From Propionibacterium sp. (GTDB taxonomy: Bacteria; Actinomycetota; Actinomycetes; Propionibacteriales; Propionibacteriaceae): DNA of 32,077 nucleotides. How positions within the stretch are numbered: position 1 is the stretch's first letter; every line of letters starts with the position of its first letter. The position numbers and the translations under genes were made by a program. The stretch is taken from contig DURG01000169.1 in the NCBI GenBank assembly GCA_012837465.1, forward strand, positions 1-32,077. The letters are read 5' to 3'. Shown here piece after piece: positions 1 to 7,931 of this stretch. The notes below the pieces were generated by a model. That model had not been told where the DNA came from. It did not search any database and saw only the letters and a program-made list of their open reading frames with translations.

Positions 1-267
1 CCACCACGGTGGCGGCGTACTCACCCAGCAGCAGCGGCGCCTCGTGCACCTCCCGGACCTGACGGGCCGGCGGCTCCCACTCGCCGCGGCTGATCATCCG
101 TTCCTGATCTACCAGCCATCCTTCGGCGTCGATCCGGGTGACGAAGGTGATCGGAGCGCTGTGCCGACTTCCGTCGGGGCCGGTGTAGCGCGCCCGGTAC
201 CGCCCGCTCGGCAGCTGGCCGACCTCACCGAAGCCGCGCTTGATCTTGGCCCGTGGTCTACCCATGA
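1..267 (-). CDS. Tyrosine-type site-specific integrase, N-terminal part (truncated by window start)
   Basis: Minus-strand translation from ATG at 267: MGRPRAKIKRGFGEVGQLPSGRYRARYTGPDGSRHSAPITFVTRIDAEGWLVDQERMISRGEWEPPARQVREVHEAPLLLGEYAATVV, open to the window edge. It resembles the AP2-like/SAM-like N-terminus of actinobacterial phage integrases and sits next to a tRNA. The ORF track misses it because it runs off the edge. Confidence 0.8.
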
Positions 268-337
268 TGCGTCCCTCCCGTCACGGTCCGTAACGGCCAC
301 GAGGGGTTCGGGTGGACAAGTGAAGGGGCGCGCGACG

Positions 338-386
338 TTCCCCACGGTCCGGATGTCGTGGGGAACCGTGGGGAATACGTGGGGAA
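338..386. repeat. Four copies of the 9-mer CGTGGGGAA (one inverted, three direct)
   Basis: Inverted copy at 338-346 (ttccccacg); direct copies at 357-365, 367-375 and 378-386. The direct copies are spaced 10 and 11 bp. Confidence 0.85.
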
Positions 387-434
387 TGGGAGGCCTCTTG
401 AGGCCATCCATGTCCATGAGAGTCCACAACTGAG

Positions 435-450
435 AAGGACCGAAGTCCTT
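435..450 (-). terminator. Hairpin with UUCG tetraloop downstream of tRNA-Leu
   Basis: Minus strand AAGGAC-TTCG-GTCCTT followed by CTCAGTTG; perfect 6-bp stem. Confidence 0.55.
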
Positions 451-492
451 GTCAGAGGGGATTTGATGTAGTCAGGGGACCATACATCGTTG

Positions 493-575
493 TGCGCGTG
501 AGAGGAGTTGAACCTCCACGCCCTTGCGGGCACCGGCACCTGAAGCCGGCGCGTCTGCCATTCCGCCACACGCGC
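493..575 (-). tRNA. tRNA-Leu (anticodon CAG)
   Basis: Minus strand GCGCGTG...CACGCGC acceptor stem; anticodon arm CCGGC-TTCAGGT-GCCGG with CAG; long variable arm; GGTTCAACTCC T-arm; CCA not encoded. Confidence 0.93.
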
Positions 576-639
576 ATCCGGATCGTTTCCGATCCGACGT
601 CAAACTCTAGCATCCCGCCGCGGGGCGGCACAAAATGGA

Positions 640-1575
640 TCAGGGAACGAGGTAGCCCGCGGCGCGGTACAGCTCGTACCACTCTGGGCGGCTGAGCTCG
701 ACGTCGGCCCCCGCCGCGGCCTTGGTGACGCGCTCCGGCGTGGTGGTGCCGAGCACCACCTGGATGTTGGCCGGGTGGCGGGTGATCCAAGCGACGGCGA
801 TGGCCTCGGGCGCCACGTCGTACTTGGCCGCGAGCCGGTCGATGACCTCGTTGAGCTCCGGATACTCCGGGTTGCCAAGGAACACGCCGTTGAAGAAGCC
901 GGCCTGGAACGGCGACCACGCCTGGACGGTGAGGTCGTGCACGCGGCAGTAGTCGAGGATGCCGAGGTCGAGGCTGGCCGACTGCTCGACGCCCACCATG
1001 TTGGCCGCCACGCCCTGCGCGACGATCGGTGCATGCGTGATGGACAGCTGCAGCTGGTTCACCACCAGCGGCTGGCTGACGTAGCGGCGCAGCAGCTCGA
1101 TCTGGTTCGGGGTGTGGTTGGACACGCCGAAGTGGCGCACCTTGCCGGCGGCGCTGAGCTCGTCGAACGCGCGGGCGACCTCCTCGGGCTCGACCAGCGC
1201 GTCGGGGCGGTGCAGGAGGAGGACGTCGAGGTAATCGGTCTCCAGGGCGGCGAGCGAGCCGTCGACCTGCTTCATGATGTGCTCGTAGGAGAAGTCGAAG
1301 AACGGCCCGTCCTTGTTGATGCCCGCCTTGGACTGGAGGATGATCTCCCCGCGCTCCGACGGCGACAGCTTCAGCGCCTCCGTGAACCGCTGCTCGCAGC
1401 CGTGGTACGAGGCCGAGCCGTAGATGTCGGCATGGTCGAAGAAGTTGATGCCCGCCTCGCGGGAGGCGTCGTACAGGGCGCGCACCTCGTCGTCGCTCTT
1501 GTCCTGGATGCGCATGACGCCGGTGACGACGGCGGGCACCACGAGGTCGGTGTTGCCAAGGGTGAAGGTCTTCAT
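640..1575 (-). CDS. Aldo/keto reductase family oxidoreductase (YdhF-like)
   Basis: 311 aa; GINFFDHADIYG, LLLHRPD, HFGVSNHTPNQIELL and IQVVLGTTTPERV motifs. Confidence 0.9.
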   Translation of the reverse strand: MKTFTLGNTDLVVPAVVTGVMRIQDKSDDEVRALYDASREAGINFFDHADIYGSASYHGCEQRFTEALKLSPSERGEIILQSKAGINKDGPFFDFSYEHIMKQVDGSLAALETDYLDVLLLHRPDALVEPEEVARAFDELSAAGKVRHFGVSNHTPNQIELLRRYVSQPLVVNQLQLSITHAPIVAQGVAANMVGVEQSASLDLGILDYCRVHDLTVQAWSPFQAGFFNGVFLGNPEYPELNEVIDRLAAKYDVAPEAIAVAWITRHPANIQVVLGTTTPERVTKAAAGADVELSRPEWYELYRAAGYLVP

Positions 1576-1653
1576 GCTTCAGCGTATCGCCGCACCGTGG
1601 CATCCGGGACCCGAGGCTCAACCCGACACCCGCGCGGCCCCCGGGTCCCGAGG

Positions 1654-2715
1654 TCAGGCGGCGATGGGCAGGGGGCGGTGACCGGCGCGGGCCAGCAGTT
1701 CCTCGTGGACGGCGGCGAGGTCGTAGGAGACCGCGCGGAGGTCGTGCTGGGCGGCCAGGAGTCGCCCGGCGTGCGTGAGGTTGGGCGCGTCGTCGGCGAG
1801 GATCGCGCGGGCCTTCACCTCGAACTCGGCGGTGCTGGTGGCGCGGTGCACCGCGGCCTCGTGCAGCCAGCCGTCGTAGACCGGGATGTCGCGCACGAGC
1901 ACGGGCACGCCGCTGGAGAGCGCCTCGAGCACCACGATGCCCTGGGTCTCCTCGTGTGACATGAAGCAGAACAGGTCCGCCCCCGCATAGGCGTCGCGCA
2001 CCTCGTCGGGCGATACGTGGCCCATGAGGTGGACGTTGCCGGGCAGGTCCGCCAGCGCGGCCCGCACGTCGGGGGTCATCATGGCCTCGCTGGGCGCGGT
2101 GCCGGCCCAGTAGAAGTCGGCCTCGGGCATGCGGCGGGCGAGGTCGAGGAACTCGACGATGCCCTTGCGCACCATCAGGTGGCCCACGCTGAGCACCACC
2201 TTGCGGTCCGCCCCGATGCCGTACTTCATCCGGAAGCGGGAGCGGGCGGCGGGGCCGCCGGAGAAGAAGCGCGTGTCGACCCCGTTGGTCAGCACGCGGA
2301 TGGGGGCCTCGATGCCGTACTTCTCGATGATCCCGCGGGAGTAGGGCGTCGGGGTGACGACGACGTCGCCGCGGCGGTAGACCACGCCCAGCCACTTCTC
2401 GAACAGGGGCGCGAAGCTGCGCGCGCCCACCCAGGACTGCTCGAAGTCCTCGCGCGTGGAGTGCGCGAAGACCACGACGGGGATGCCGAACGCCCTCGCC
2501 AGGCAGGCGACGAGCACGGAATCGGGGAAGATGGTGTTGAGCTGCACCACGTCGGGGCGGCGCCAGAGCTTGACGATCTGCGAGCCGAGCGCCAGCAGCA
2601 TCTTGGTCTGGTGGCGCATCGCGGAGCCGACCCCGCTCTTCTCCATCAGGCGCCCGGCGCCCGAGTACAGGCAGACCCGCAGGCCACCCTGCGGCCGCGC
2701 CGCCGTCGTCGTCAT
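1654..2715 (-). CDS. Glycosyltransferase family 4 (1,2-diacylglycerol 3-glucosyltransferase-like)
   Basis: GT4 motifs VLTNGVDTRFF, LSVGHLMVRKGIVEFLDLARR, FMSHEETQGIVVLEALSSGVPVLVRDIPVYDGW. Start set at MTTTAARP because its ATG overlaps the upstream DedA stop (TGATG). Confidence 0.85.
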   Translation of the reverse strand: MTTTAARPQGGLRVCLYSGAGRLMEKSGVGSAMRHQTKMLLALGSQIVKLWRRPDVVQLNTIFPDSVLVACLARAFGIPVVVFAHSTREDFEQSWVGARSFAPLFEKWLGVVYRRGDVVVTPTPYSRGIIEKYGIEAPIRVLTNGVDTRFFSGGPAARSRFRMKYGIGADRKVVLSVGHLMVRKGIVEFLDLARRMPEADFYWAGTAPSEAMMTPDVRAALADLPGNVHLMGHVSPDEVRDAYAGADLFCFMSHEETQGIVVLEALSSGVPVLVRDIPVYDGWLHEAAVHRATSTAEFEVKARAILADDAPNLTHAGRLLAAQHDLRAVSYDLAAVHEELLARAGHRPLPIAA

Positions 2716-3410
2716 CAGAGTCCCAGCCATGGGAACACCGCCTTCAGGAGGGCCATTACGCCGGTCGTGTAGAGGAGGACTCCCCATGGTTTGCACAGGA
2801 AGATGATTAGGAGATAGGTGCGCCAGCGCATCTGGGTGAGGCCGGCGAGGTAACAGAGTGCGTCGTCGGGTGCGAGGGGCGCCGCGATGGCGATCGCGAA
2901 GTACTTGGTGAACTTGGGGTGGTCGAGCCACTTGCCGTAGCGCTCGATGGTGCGTTGCGAGAAGCGGGCGACAAGGAGGTCGCGGCCGATGAGGCGCGAG
3001 ATGCCGAAGACGATGATGGAGCCCAGCACCGTGGCGAGGTAGGCGTAGATGGTGCCTTCGAGGTGCCCGAAGATGATGGGCGCGGAGATGATGGTGCCGG
3101 AGCCGGGGATCAGCGGGAAGACGGCCTCGAGGGAGCCGGCGAGGATGAAGGCGATCGGGGCGAGCGGGCCGAAGGAGTCGACGAACTCACGCAGCGAGGC
3201 GACGGACGTGAGGACGCCGCTGGTGAAGCCCAGGACCACGAGCGTGACGATGCCCGCGAGGCCGATCAGCGACATGACGTGGAAGAACCGCTTGAGTCGC
3301 TTGGAGCGCTCCGGGTTCGACGGGGTGCTGAGCTCCTCAACGTCCACGGGCACCTCGTCGACGGGTCGCGCTGCCGTGGTCGGCAGCGGCGCGGCTTCCA
3401 GGATGGTCAT
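2715..3410 (-). CDS. DedA / TVP38-TMEM64 (SNARE-associated) family membrane protein
   Basis: Multi-TM protein with FGPLAPIAFILAGSLEAVFPLIPGSGTIISAPIIFG and an SRLIGRDL segment. Confidence 0.85.
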   Translation of the reverse strand: MTILEAAPLPTTAARPVDEVPVDVEELSTPSNPERSKRLKRFFHVMSLIGLAGIVTLVVLGFTSGVLTSVASLREFVDSFGPLAPIAFILAGSLEAVFPLIPGSGTIISAPIIFGHLEGTIYAYLATVLGSIIVFGISRLIGRDLLVARFSQRTIERYGKWLDHPKFTKYFAIAIAAPLAPDDALCYLAGLTQMRWRTYLLIIFLCKPWGVLLYTTGVMALLKAVFPWLGL

Positions 3411-3422
3411 GGCAACCATCCT
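3400..3422 (-). promoter_or_regulatory. 8-bp stem enclosing the DedA Shine-Dalgarno and start codon
   Basis: Minus strand AGGATGGT-TGCCATG-ACCATCCT; the ATG at 3410-3408 is in the loop and AGGA is in the stem. Confidence 0.45.
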
Positions 3423-3513
3423 TCCCGCGGAAGGGTCGGCGCACATCAGGCCAACGTCTCGCACCACCCCCTACTTCGGTTGGATTCTGAGGGGGTGAAC
3501 CCTGAGGGGGACC

Positions 3514-3707
3514 CGCTGGTTGAGCCGCCTTCTGCGACGAAGGAGCCAGCCGAGTGTTGAAACAGCAGCGCTGGTTGAGCCGCGCTCTGCGACGAAGGAG
3601 CCAGCGCGTGTCGAAACCCGGCGAGCTTCCAATCAACCTTGCCCGCAAACTCACCGGGTTTCGACACGCTGCGCTGCTCGTACCTCGCAGGCAGCGGCTC
3701 AACCAGC
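3514..3707. repeat. Intergenic REP-like repeat: two direct units and one inverted unit
   Basis: GCTGGTTGAGCCGC.TCTGCGACGAAGGAGCCAG...TG(T)CGAAAC at about 3514-3563 and 3568-3620; inverted copy CCGGGTTTCGACACGCTGCG...GCGGCTCAACCAGC at 3655-3707. Confidence 0.85.
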
Positions 3708-3740
3708 GGCGTGGGGCTCAACCAGCGGCGTGGGGCTCAG
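3697..3740. repeat. 19-bp tandem duplication GCTCAACCAGCGGCGTGGG
   Basis: Exact copies at 3697-3715 and 3716-3734, then a partial GCTCAG. Confidence 0.9.
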
Positions 3741-4648
3741 CCGTTGACGATCTCCCAGTGCGGCATCTCGGGCAGCAGCGCCTCGTACTCGGCCACCAAC
3801 TGGTCCTGGTACTCGCCGCGGTACGTCCCGTTCAGGAACCTGGGCAGCGCCTCCTCGCGGAACCGCCGCCAGCTCTCCCGCTCGGAGCCGGGGAGGATGG
3901 GGTAGAACAGCACGCCCTCGCTGTAGGCCGAATCCCGGTCACCCGGGGCGTCGCCGATCAGCATGATGTGGTCGTCGTCGTACTTGCCCTTCGCAGCCCA
4001 GCGCACGTGCTCGGCCTTCGATCCCATCTCCTGGCCGGCGATGACCTCCATGTACTTGGCCAGGTCGTGTTCGTGCCATTCGCGCTCGAGGGCCTCCATC
4101 GGGGTGGCGGAGACCGTCATGCAGTCGACGTCCTCGGACATGGCCTCGAAGGCCTCGCGCACGCCGGGGAACGGGGCGCAGCCGTGCACCATCCAGGCGA
4201 TGAGCTCGTTGACGCCCTTGCCCCACTCGATGCACTGCTCGATCTCCGCCGACGGGTGGGCGGCAGCGAAATCCGCAATGCCCCGGTCCGAGCGTGGGTA
4301 GCCGGAGTCGAGGAACTTCTGCAGCTCCTTCCCCTCGGGGATCCGCACGCCGCGCTCCAACACTTCGGGGCGCTGCTTGAGCAGTTCGAACAGCCGCGCC
4401 AGGGCCACCCAGCGGTTCTGGCCGCGGGTGGTGGAGTACAGGTTGACGAACAGCGCCGTCTCCCGCACCAGGGTGGAGGCGGCCTGCAGGTCGAAGTACT
4501 TGATGTAGGAGGGCGTGAAGCACTCCTGGTGCTTGATGTCCATGGCGTCCATGGCGCAGCCGTCGGAGTCGATGCCGACGAAGAACTTGCGCTTGGGCTG
4601 GAAGTCGACGAGGACCTGGGCCCGCTCGGGCATCTTCGTTTCAGTCAT
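3737..4648 (-). CDS. HAD family hydrolase (putative phosphatase)
   Basis: 303 aa; HAD motifs FFVGIDSDGC, MTVSATP and IMLIGDAPGDRDSA. Confidence 0.8.
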   Translation of the reverse strand: MTETKMPERAQVLVDFQPKRKFFVGIDSDGCAMDAMDIKHQECFTPSYIKYFDLQAASTLVRETALFVNLYSTTRGQNRWVALARLFELLKQRPEVLERGVRIPEGKELQKFLDSGYPRSDRGIADFAAAHPSAEIEQCIEWGKGVNELIAWMVHGCAPFPGVREAFEAMSEDVDCMTVSATPMEALEREWHEHDLAKYMEVIAGQEMGSKAEHVRWAAKGKYDDDHIMLIGDAPGDRDSAYSEGVLFYPILPGSERESWRRFREEALPRFLNGTYRGEYQDQLVAEYEALLPEMPHWEIVNG

Positions 4649-4660
4649 GGGTGGGTCCGT

Positions 4661-6424
4661 TCAGATGTGGGTGTCGGGGAAGGGGAACATCTCGGTGTTG
4701 GGCGTGCCCTTGAACTCGCTCTTGCCCTCCAGCTTGTCGAGCACGATGTCGAGGTTGAAGTCCTTGTCGTCGTAGGCGTTGATGTAGGTCTTCACCTGCG
4801 GCATGTCGGGCAGCAGGTTGGGCGACGCCGTCGAGACCAGGATGGTCGGGATCTCGTGCACGAACCAGGGCATGTCGAGCGTGCCCTTGGTGCCGGGCCA
4901 GTAGGGGCGCTCGATGGCCTGGCCGATGCCGACGACGTTGGCCACGGTGATGACCAGGTCGTAGTTGTCGGTGAGGTCGGCGATGGCGGACTTGCCGGCA
5001 TAGGCGTTGGAGAGGATCTCGCGGATCTCCTCGTTGGTCTTGCCCTTGACCTTGTCGAGCTGCGACTCGTAGCGGTCGGCCTCGTAGCCACGCTCCCGGA
5101 GTTTCTCGGCAACCTTGTCGGCCGGGTGGATGCCAGCGTCGCCGGTGAGGGCCGCGAACGGGCTCGGGGCGGCGCCGACGGGGATGACGAGGATGCGCTT
5201 GAACTTGTCCGGGGAGATGGGCAGGGTTTCGGGCTGCTTGTTCTTCACCAGGGTGATGGCGGCGTCGGCGAGCTCCTCAGCGACCTGCTGGTGCTCTGCC
5301 AGGCCGATCTTGGCCATGGCCTCGTCCTTGGGCATGAGCAGTTCGTTGCCGGGCTTCTTGTGGAGGCCGAGCATGGCCTTGAGGCCGAGGATGCGGGTGA
5401 GCGCGTCATGGAGGCGCTCGTCGGAGAGCTTGCCGGATTTCCAGCCCTCCATCATCCAGTTGAAGTCCTCGTCGGGGTCGTTGAAGAAGAGGAAGAGGTC
5501 GCAGCCGGCCTCGATCGCGGTGGGGAGGATGTCGGAGCGCTTCATGGCTCCGGTGAGGCCCACCATGTGGCTCGCGTCGGTGACGACGACCCCGTTGAAG
5601 CCGAGCTGCTCGCGCAGGAGCTTGGTGTTGATCTCCTTTGACAGGGTCGCCGGCAGGATGTCCTCATCACGCATGTCGGGGTTGAAGTGCTTCTGGTAGG
5701 CGGGCAGCGCGATGTGGCCGGTCATGATCGACGGCAGGCCGGCGTCGAAGAGGCCCTTGTAGAGGCGGCCGAAGGTGTCGTCCCATTCCTCGGTGCTGAG
5801 CCAGTTGGGGGCGTGGGAGAGGTGCTGGTCGCGCTCGTCGATGCCGTCGCCGGGCCAGTGCTTGGCGGCCGGGGCGATGCCGGATTCCTGGATGCCCTTC
5901 ATGTAGGCGAGGCTCATCTCGAGGACCTGGTCGACGTCGCCGCCCCAGGTGCGGCGGCTGACGATGGGGTTGCGCCAGTTGCGGTACACGTCGACGATCG
6001 GGGCGAACGACCAGTTGCAGCCGATGGCGGAGGCCTCGACGCCGGAGATGCGGCCGAGTTCGTAGGCGAACCTCACGTCGTTGGCGACGCCGATCTTGGC
6101 CTCCCAACCGACGTAGGTGCCGTCGGTGCAGGCGCCGTTGCCGCCGGCCTCGGTGTTGGCGGCGATGAGCATGGGGATCTTCGAGTGGGTCTGCAGGATG
6201 TTGTTCTGCTCCCACACCTCGTCGGCCTTGGCCGGCGTGTAGCGCACGGCCCCGATGTGGTAGGTGTTCAGGACGTCGGTGAGGTACTCCTCCGTGCGCT
6301 CGGCGCCCATGTTGACGAAGAGTTGACCGATCTTCTCCTCGTCGGTCATCTCCGAAATGGTCTTCTCCACCCAGGCGACGGAGTCGGCATCCAGGTTGAA
6401 GGGCTGTGCTGTGAGATCCACCAT
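4661..6424 (-). CDS. Glycoside hydrolase family 3 protein, NagZ-like (beta-N-acetylhexosaminidase or phosphorylase)
   Basis: 587 aa; AKHWPGDGIDERDQH (NagZ-type KHxPGxGxxxxDxH loop) and NGVVVTDASHMVG nucleophile region. Confidence 0.85.
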   Translation of the reverse strand: MVDLTAQPFNLDADSVAWVEKTISEMTDEEKIGQLFVNMGAERTEEYLTDVLNTYHIGAVRYTPAKADEVWEQNNILQTHSKIPMLIAANTEAGGNGACTDGTYVGWEAKIGVANDVRFAYELGRISGVEASAIGCNWSFAPIVDVYRNWRNPIVSRRTWGGDVDQVLEMSLAYMKGIQESGIAPAAKHWPGDGIDERDQHLSHAPNWLSTEEWDDTFGRLYKGLFDAGLPSIMTGHIALPAYQKHFNPDMRDEDILPATLSKEINTKLLREQLGFNGVVVTDASHMVGLTGAMKRSDILPTAIEAGCDLFLFFNDPDEDFNWMMEGWKSGKLSDERLHDALTRILGLKAMLGLHKKPGNELLMPKDEAMAKIGLAEHQQVAEELADAAITLVKNKQPETLPISPDKFKRILVIPVGAAPSPFAALTGDAGIHPADKVAEKLRERGYEADRYESQLDKVKGKTNEEIREILSNAYAGKSAIADLTDNYDLVITVANVVGIGQAIERPYWPGTKGTLDMPWFVHEIPTILVSTASPNLLPDMPQVKTYINAYDDKDFNLDIVLDKLEGKSEFKGTPNTEMFPFPDTHI

Positions 6425-6578
6425 GAGTTTTTCCTCGCTACGTTGCTTGGTTGCTCCTTCACTTCACCAAAGGTTGACCACCGCCCGAAGAAGTTGCCCT
6501 ATGTTGCCATTGCCCGCCCTCGGCTTGAAGGGGTCGCCGCAGCGTGACCCGTGGTGCGTCGCACGGTCAACGGAACAA

Positions 6579-6708
6579 GCAGGGGCTGATGGGGGCCCGA
6601 CAGGGGTAGGTCGGGCGTTGTGGAGCCCGATCACCAACCAACCACTTTCAGCAGCCACCGACGTGATCGGGATCCACATGGGCGGGGAGGGCCCCCATCA
6701 GGCCCTGC
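6579..6708. repeat. Nested imperfect inverted repeat
   Basis: Outer arms 6579-6598 / 6689-6708 (19/20 complementary); inner arms 6620-6634 / 6663-6677 (14/15); local hairpin 6595-6601 / 6610-6616 (7/7). Confidence 0.85.
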
Positions 6709-6800
6709 GGAACCATCCAGTGGTTCAGGCCACAGACCAGCTGCGGCGGCCCTTCGACCTGCCCGGCGCTCCGCGCTGGGACAGGCTCAGGGAGCGAGTG

Positions 6801-7913
6801 TCAGGCGCCTCGGCCGATGCCGCGCGGCAGCTTCTTCGGGTCCCAGCCCAGGCGACGCTGGGCCTGCTCGAAGGCGAACCGGTCCGTCATGCCGCCCACG
6901 TAGGCGACAGCTCCACGGACCAGGTCGTCGCCGTGGTACTCCTGCGGCAGCGCCCGGGGGTTGTCGAGGTAGAAGTTGACCAGGTCCCGCAGGACGGCCA
7001 CGACGGTGACGGATTGGGCCACTGATTCGGGGCGCGTGTAGATCCGCTCGTAGTTGAAGCGTCGCAACTCCCCCAACGCCTCGGCGGTCATCGGATCCAT
7101 GCCGACGACGCCGGTCTCCGCGGTGGTGCGGATGACCGCGTTGATGAAGCTGGCCAACTGCTCGCGGCGGGTGGTGCCTGCCACCTCGCGGATCACCTGC
7201 GGCAGGTCAGCCAGGTCCACGATGCCGGCGTAGACGGCATCCTCCAGGTCATGGGCGCAGTAGGCGATGCGGTCCGCCCAGCTGACGATCTCGCCCTCGA
7301 TGGTCGACGGGGCCGGACGCGACCAGCTGTGGTTGCGGATCCCGTCGAGGGTCTCGAGCGTGAGGTTGAGCGGCCGCAACACCACGTCGGCCCCCCAGGG
7401 CCCGTGGTCGTAGCCGCCCTCGATGAACTCGTCGAACGCGTCTTCTGACGCGTGGCCGCCGGGGCCGTGGCCACAGTCGTGGCCCAGCGCGATCGCGTCG
7501 GTCAGGGTCACGTTGACGCCGATCCCGCGAGCCATGGCGATGGCACACTGCGCAACCTCGATCGCGTGCGTCAGCCGGGTGCGCTGGTGGTCGGTTGGGT
7601 AGACGACCACCTGCGTCTTTCCGGCCAGCCGGCGGAAGGCCGCCGAGTGCACGATCCGGTCCCGATCACGCTCGAAGGCGGTGCGGAACGGATCTGGCGC
7701 CTCCTCATGGGCGCGGTTGCCTGAGCCGCTGGCGAACGCCGCCTCGGGCACGTAGAGGGAGCGCTCCAGTTCCTCGCGCTCCGTGCGTTCCCGCGCGGCG
7801 CGCGGGCTGATGGTGGCCGTCGACGACTCGTGGGCGGTGATCACGTCGTCGCCGTGGCCGTGCATCGTGGTGGCCCAGAGCTTGGTGCGGGGCAGGATCT
7901 CGTCGTTCATCAC
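6801..7913 (-). CDS. dgt: Deoxyguanosinetriphosphate triphosphohydrolase-like HD-domain protein
   Basis: RDRDRIVHSAAFRRLAGKTQVV, TRLTHAIEVAQ, ALGHDCGHGPGGHASEDAFDEF and IVSWADRIAYCAHDLEDA. Confidence 0.9.
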   Translation of the reverse strand: MMNDEILPRTKLWATTMHGHGDDVITAHESSTATISPRAARERTEREELERSLYVPEAAFASGSGNRAHEEAPDPFRTAFERDRDRIVHSAAFRRLAGKTQVVVYPTDHQRTRLTHAIEVAQCAIAMARGIGVNVTLTDAIALGHDCGHGPGGHASEDAFDEFIEGGYDHGPWGADVVLRPLNLTLETLDGIRNHSWSRPAPSTIEGEIVSWADRIAYCAHDLEDAVYAGIVDLADLPQVIREVAGTTRREQLASFINAVIRTTAETGVVGMDPMTAEALGELRRFNYERIYTRPESVAQSVTVVAVLRDLVNFYLDNPRALPQEYHGDDLVRGAVAYVGGMTDRFAFEQAQRRLGWDPKKLPRGIGRGA

Positions 7914-7931
7914 TGCCCAGCCTAATGGGAC

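Noticed and set aside
1576-1590. Leaderless promoter for the AKR gene (TACGCT-N5-ATG)
   Set aside because: Spacing is too short for transcription to start at or before the ATG under the pattern seen elsewhere; left as unsupported.
452-2395. 647-aa minus-strand ORF across the AKR and glycosyltransferase region
   Set aside because: Arg/Pro/Gly-rich frame shadow of two well-supported genes in high-GC DNA; no recognisable domain.
3554-5641. 695-aa plus-strand ORF opposite the HAD and GH3 genes
   Set aside because: Low-complexity Leu/Gly/Val/His antisense shadow; the minus strand carries clear enzyme motifs.
6464-6679. 71-aa minus-strand small ORF in the dgt-GH3 gap
   Set aside because: No RBS or domain recognised; it overlaps the palindromic element, whose structure explains the sequence better.
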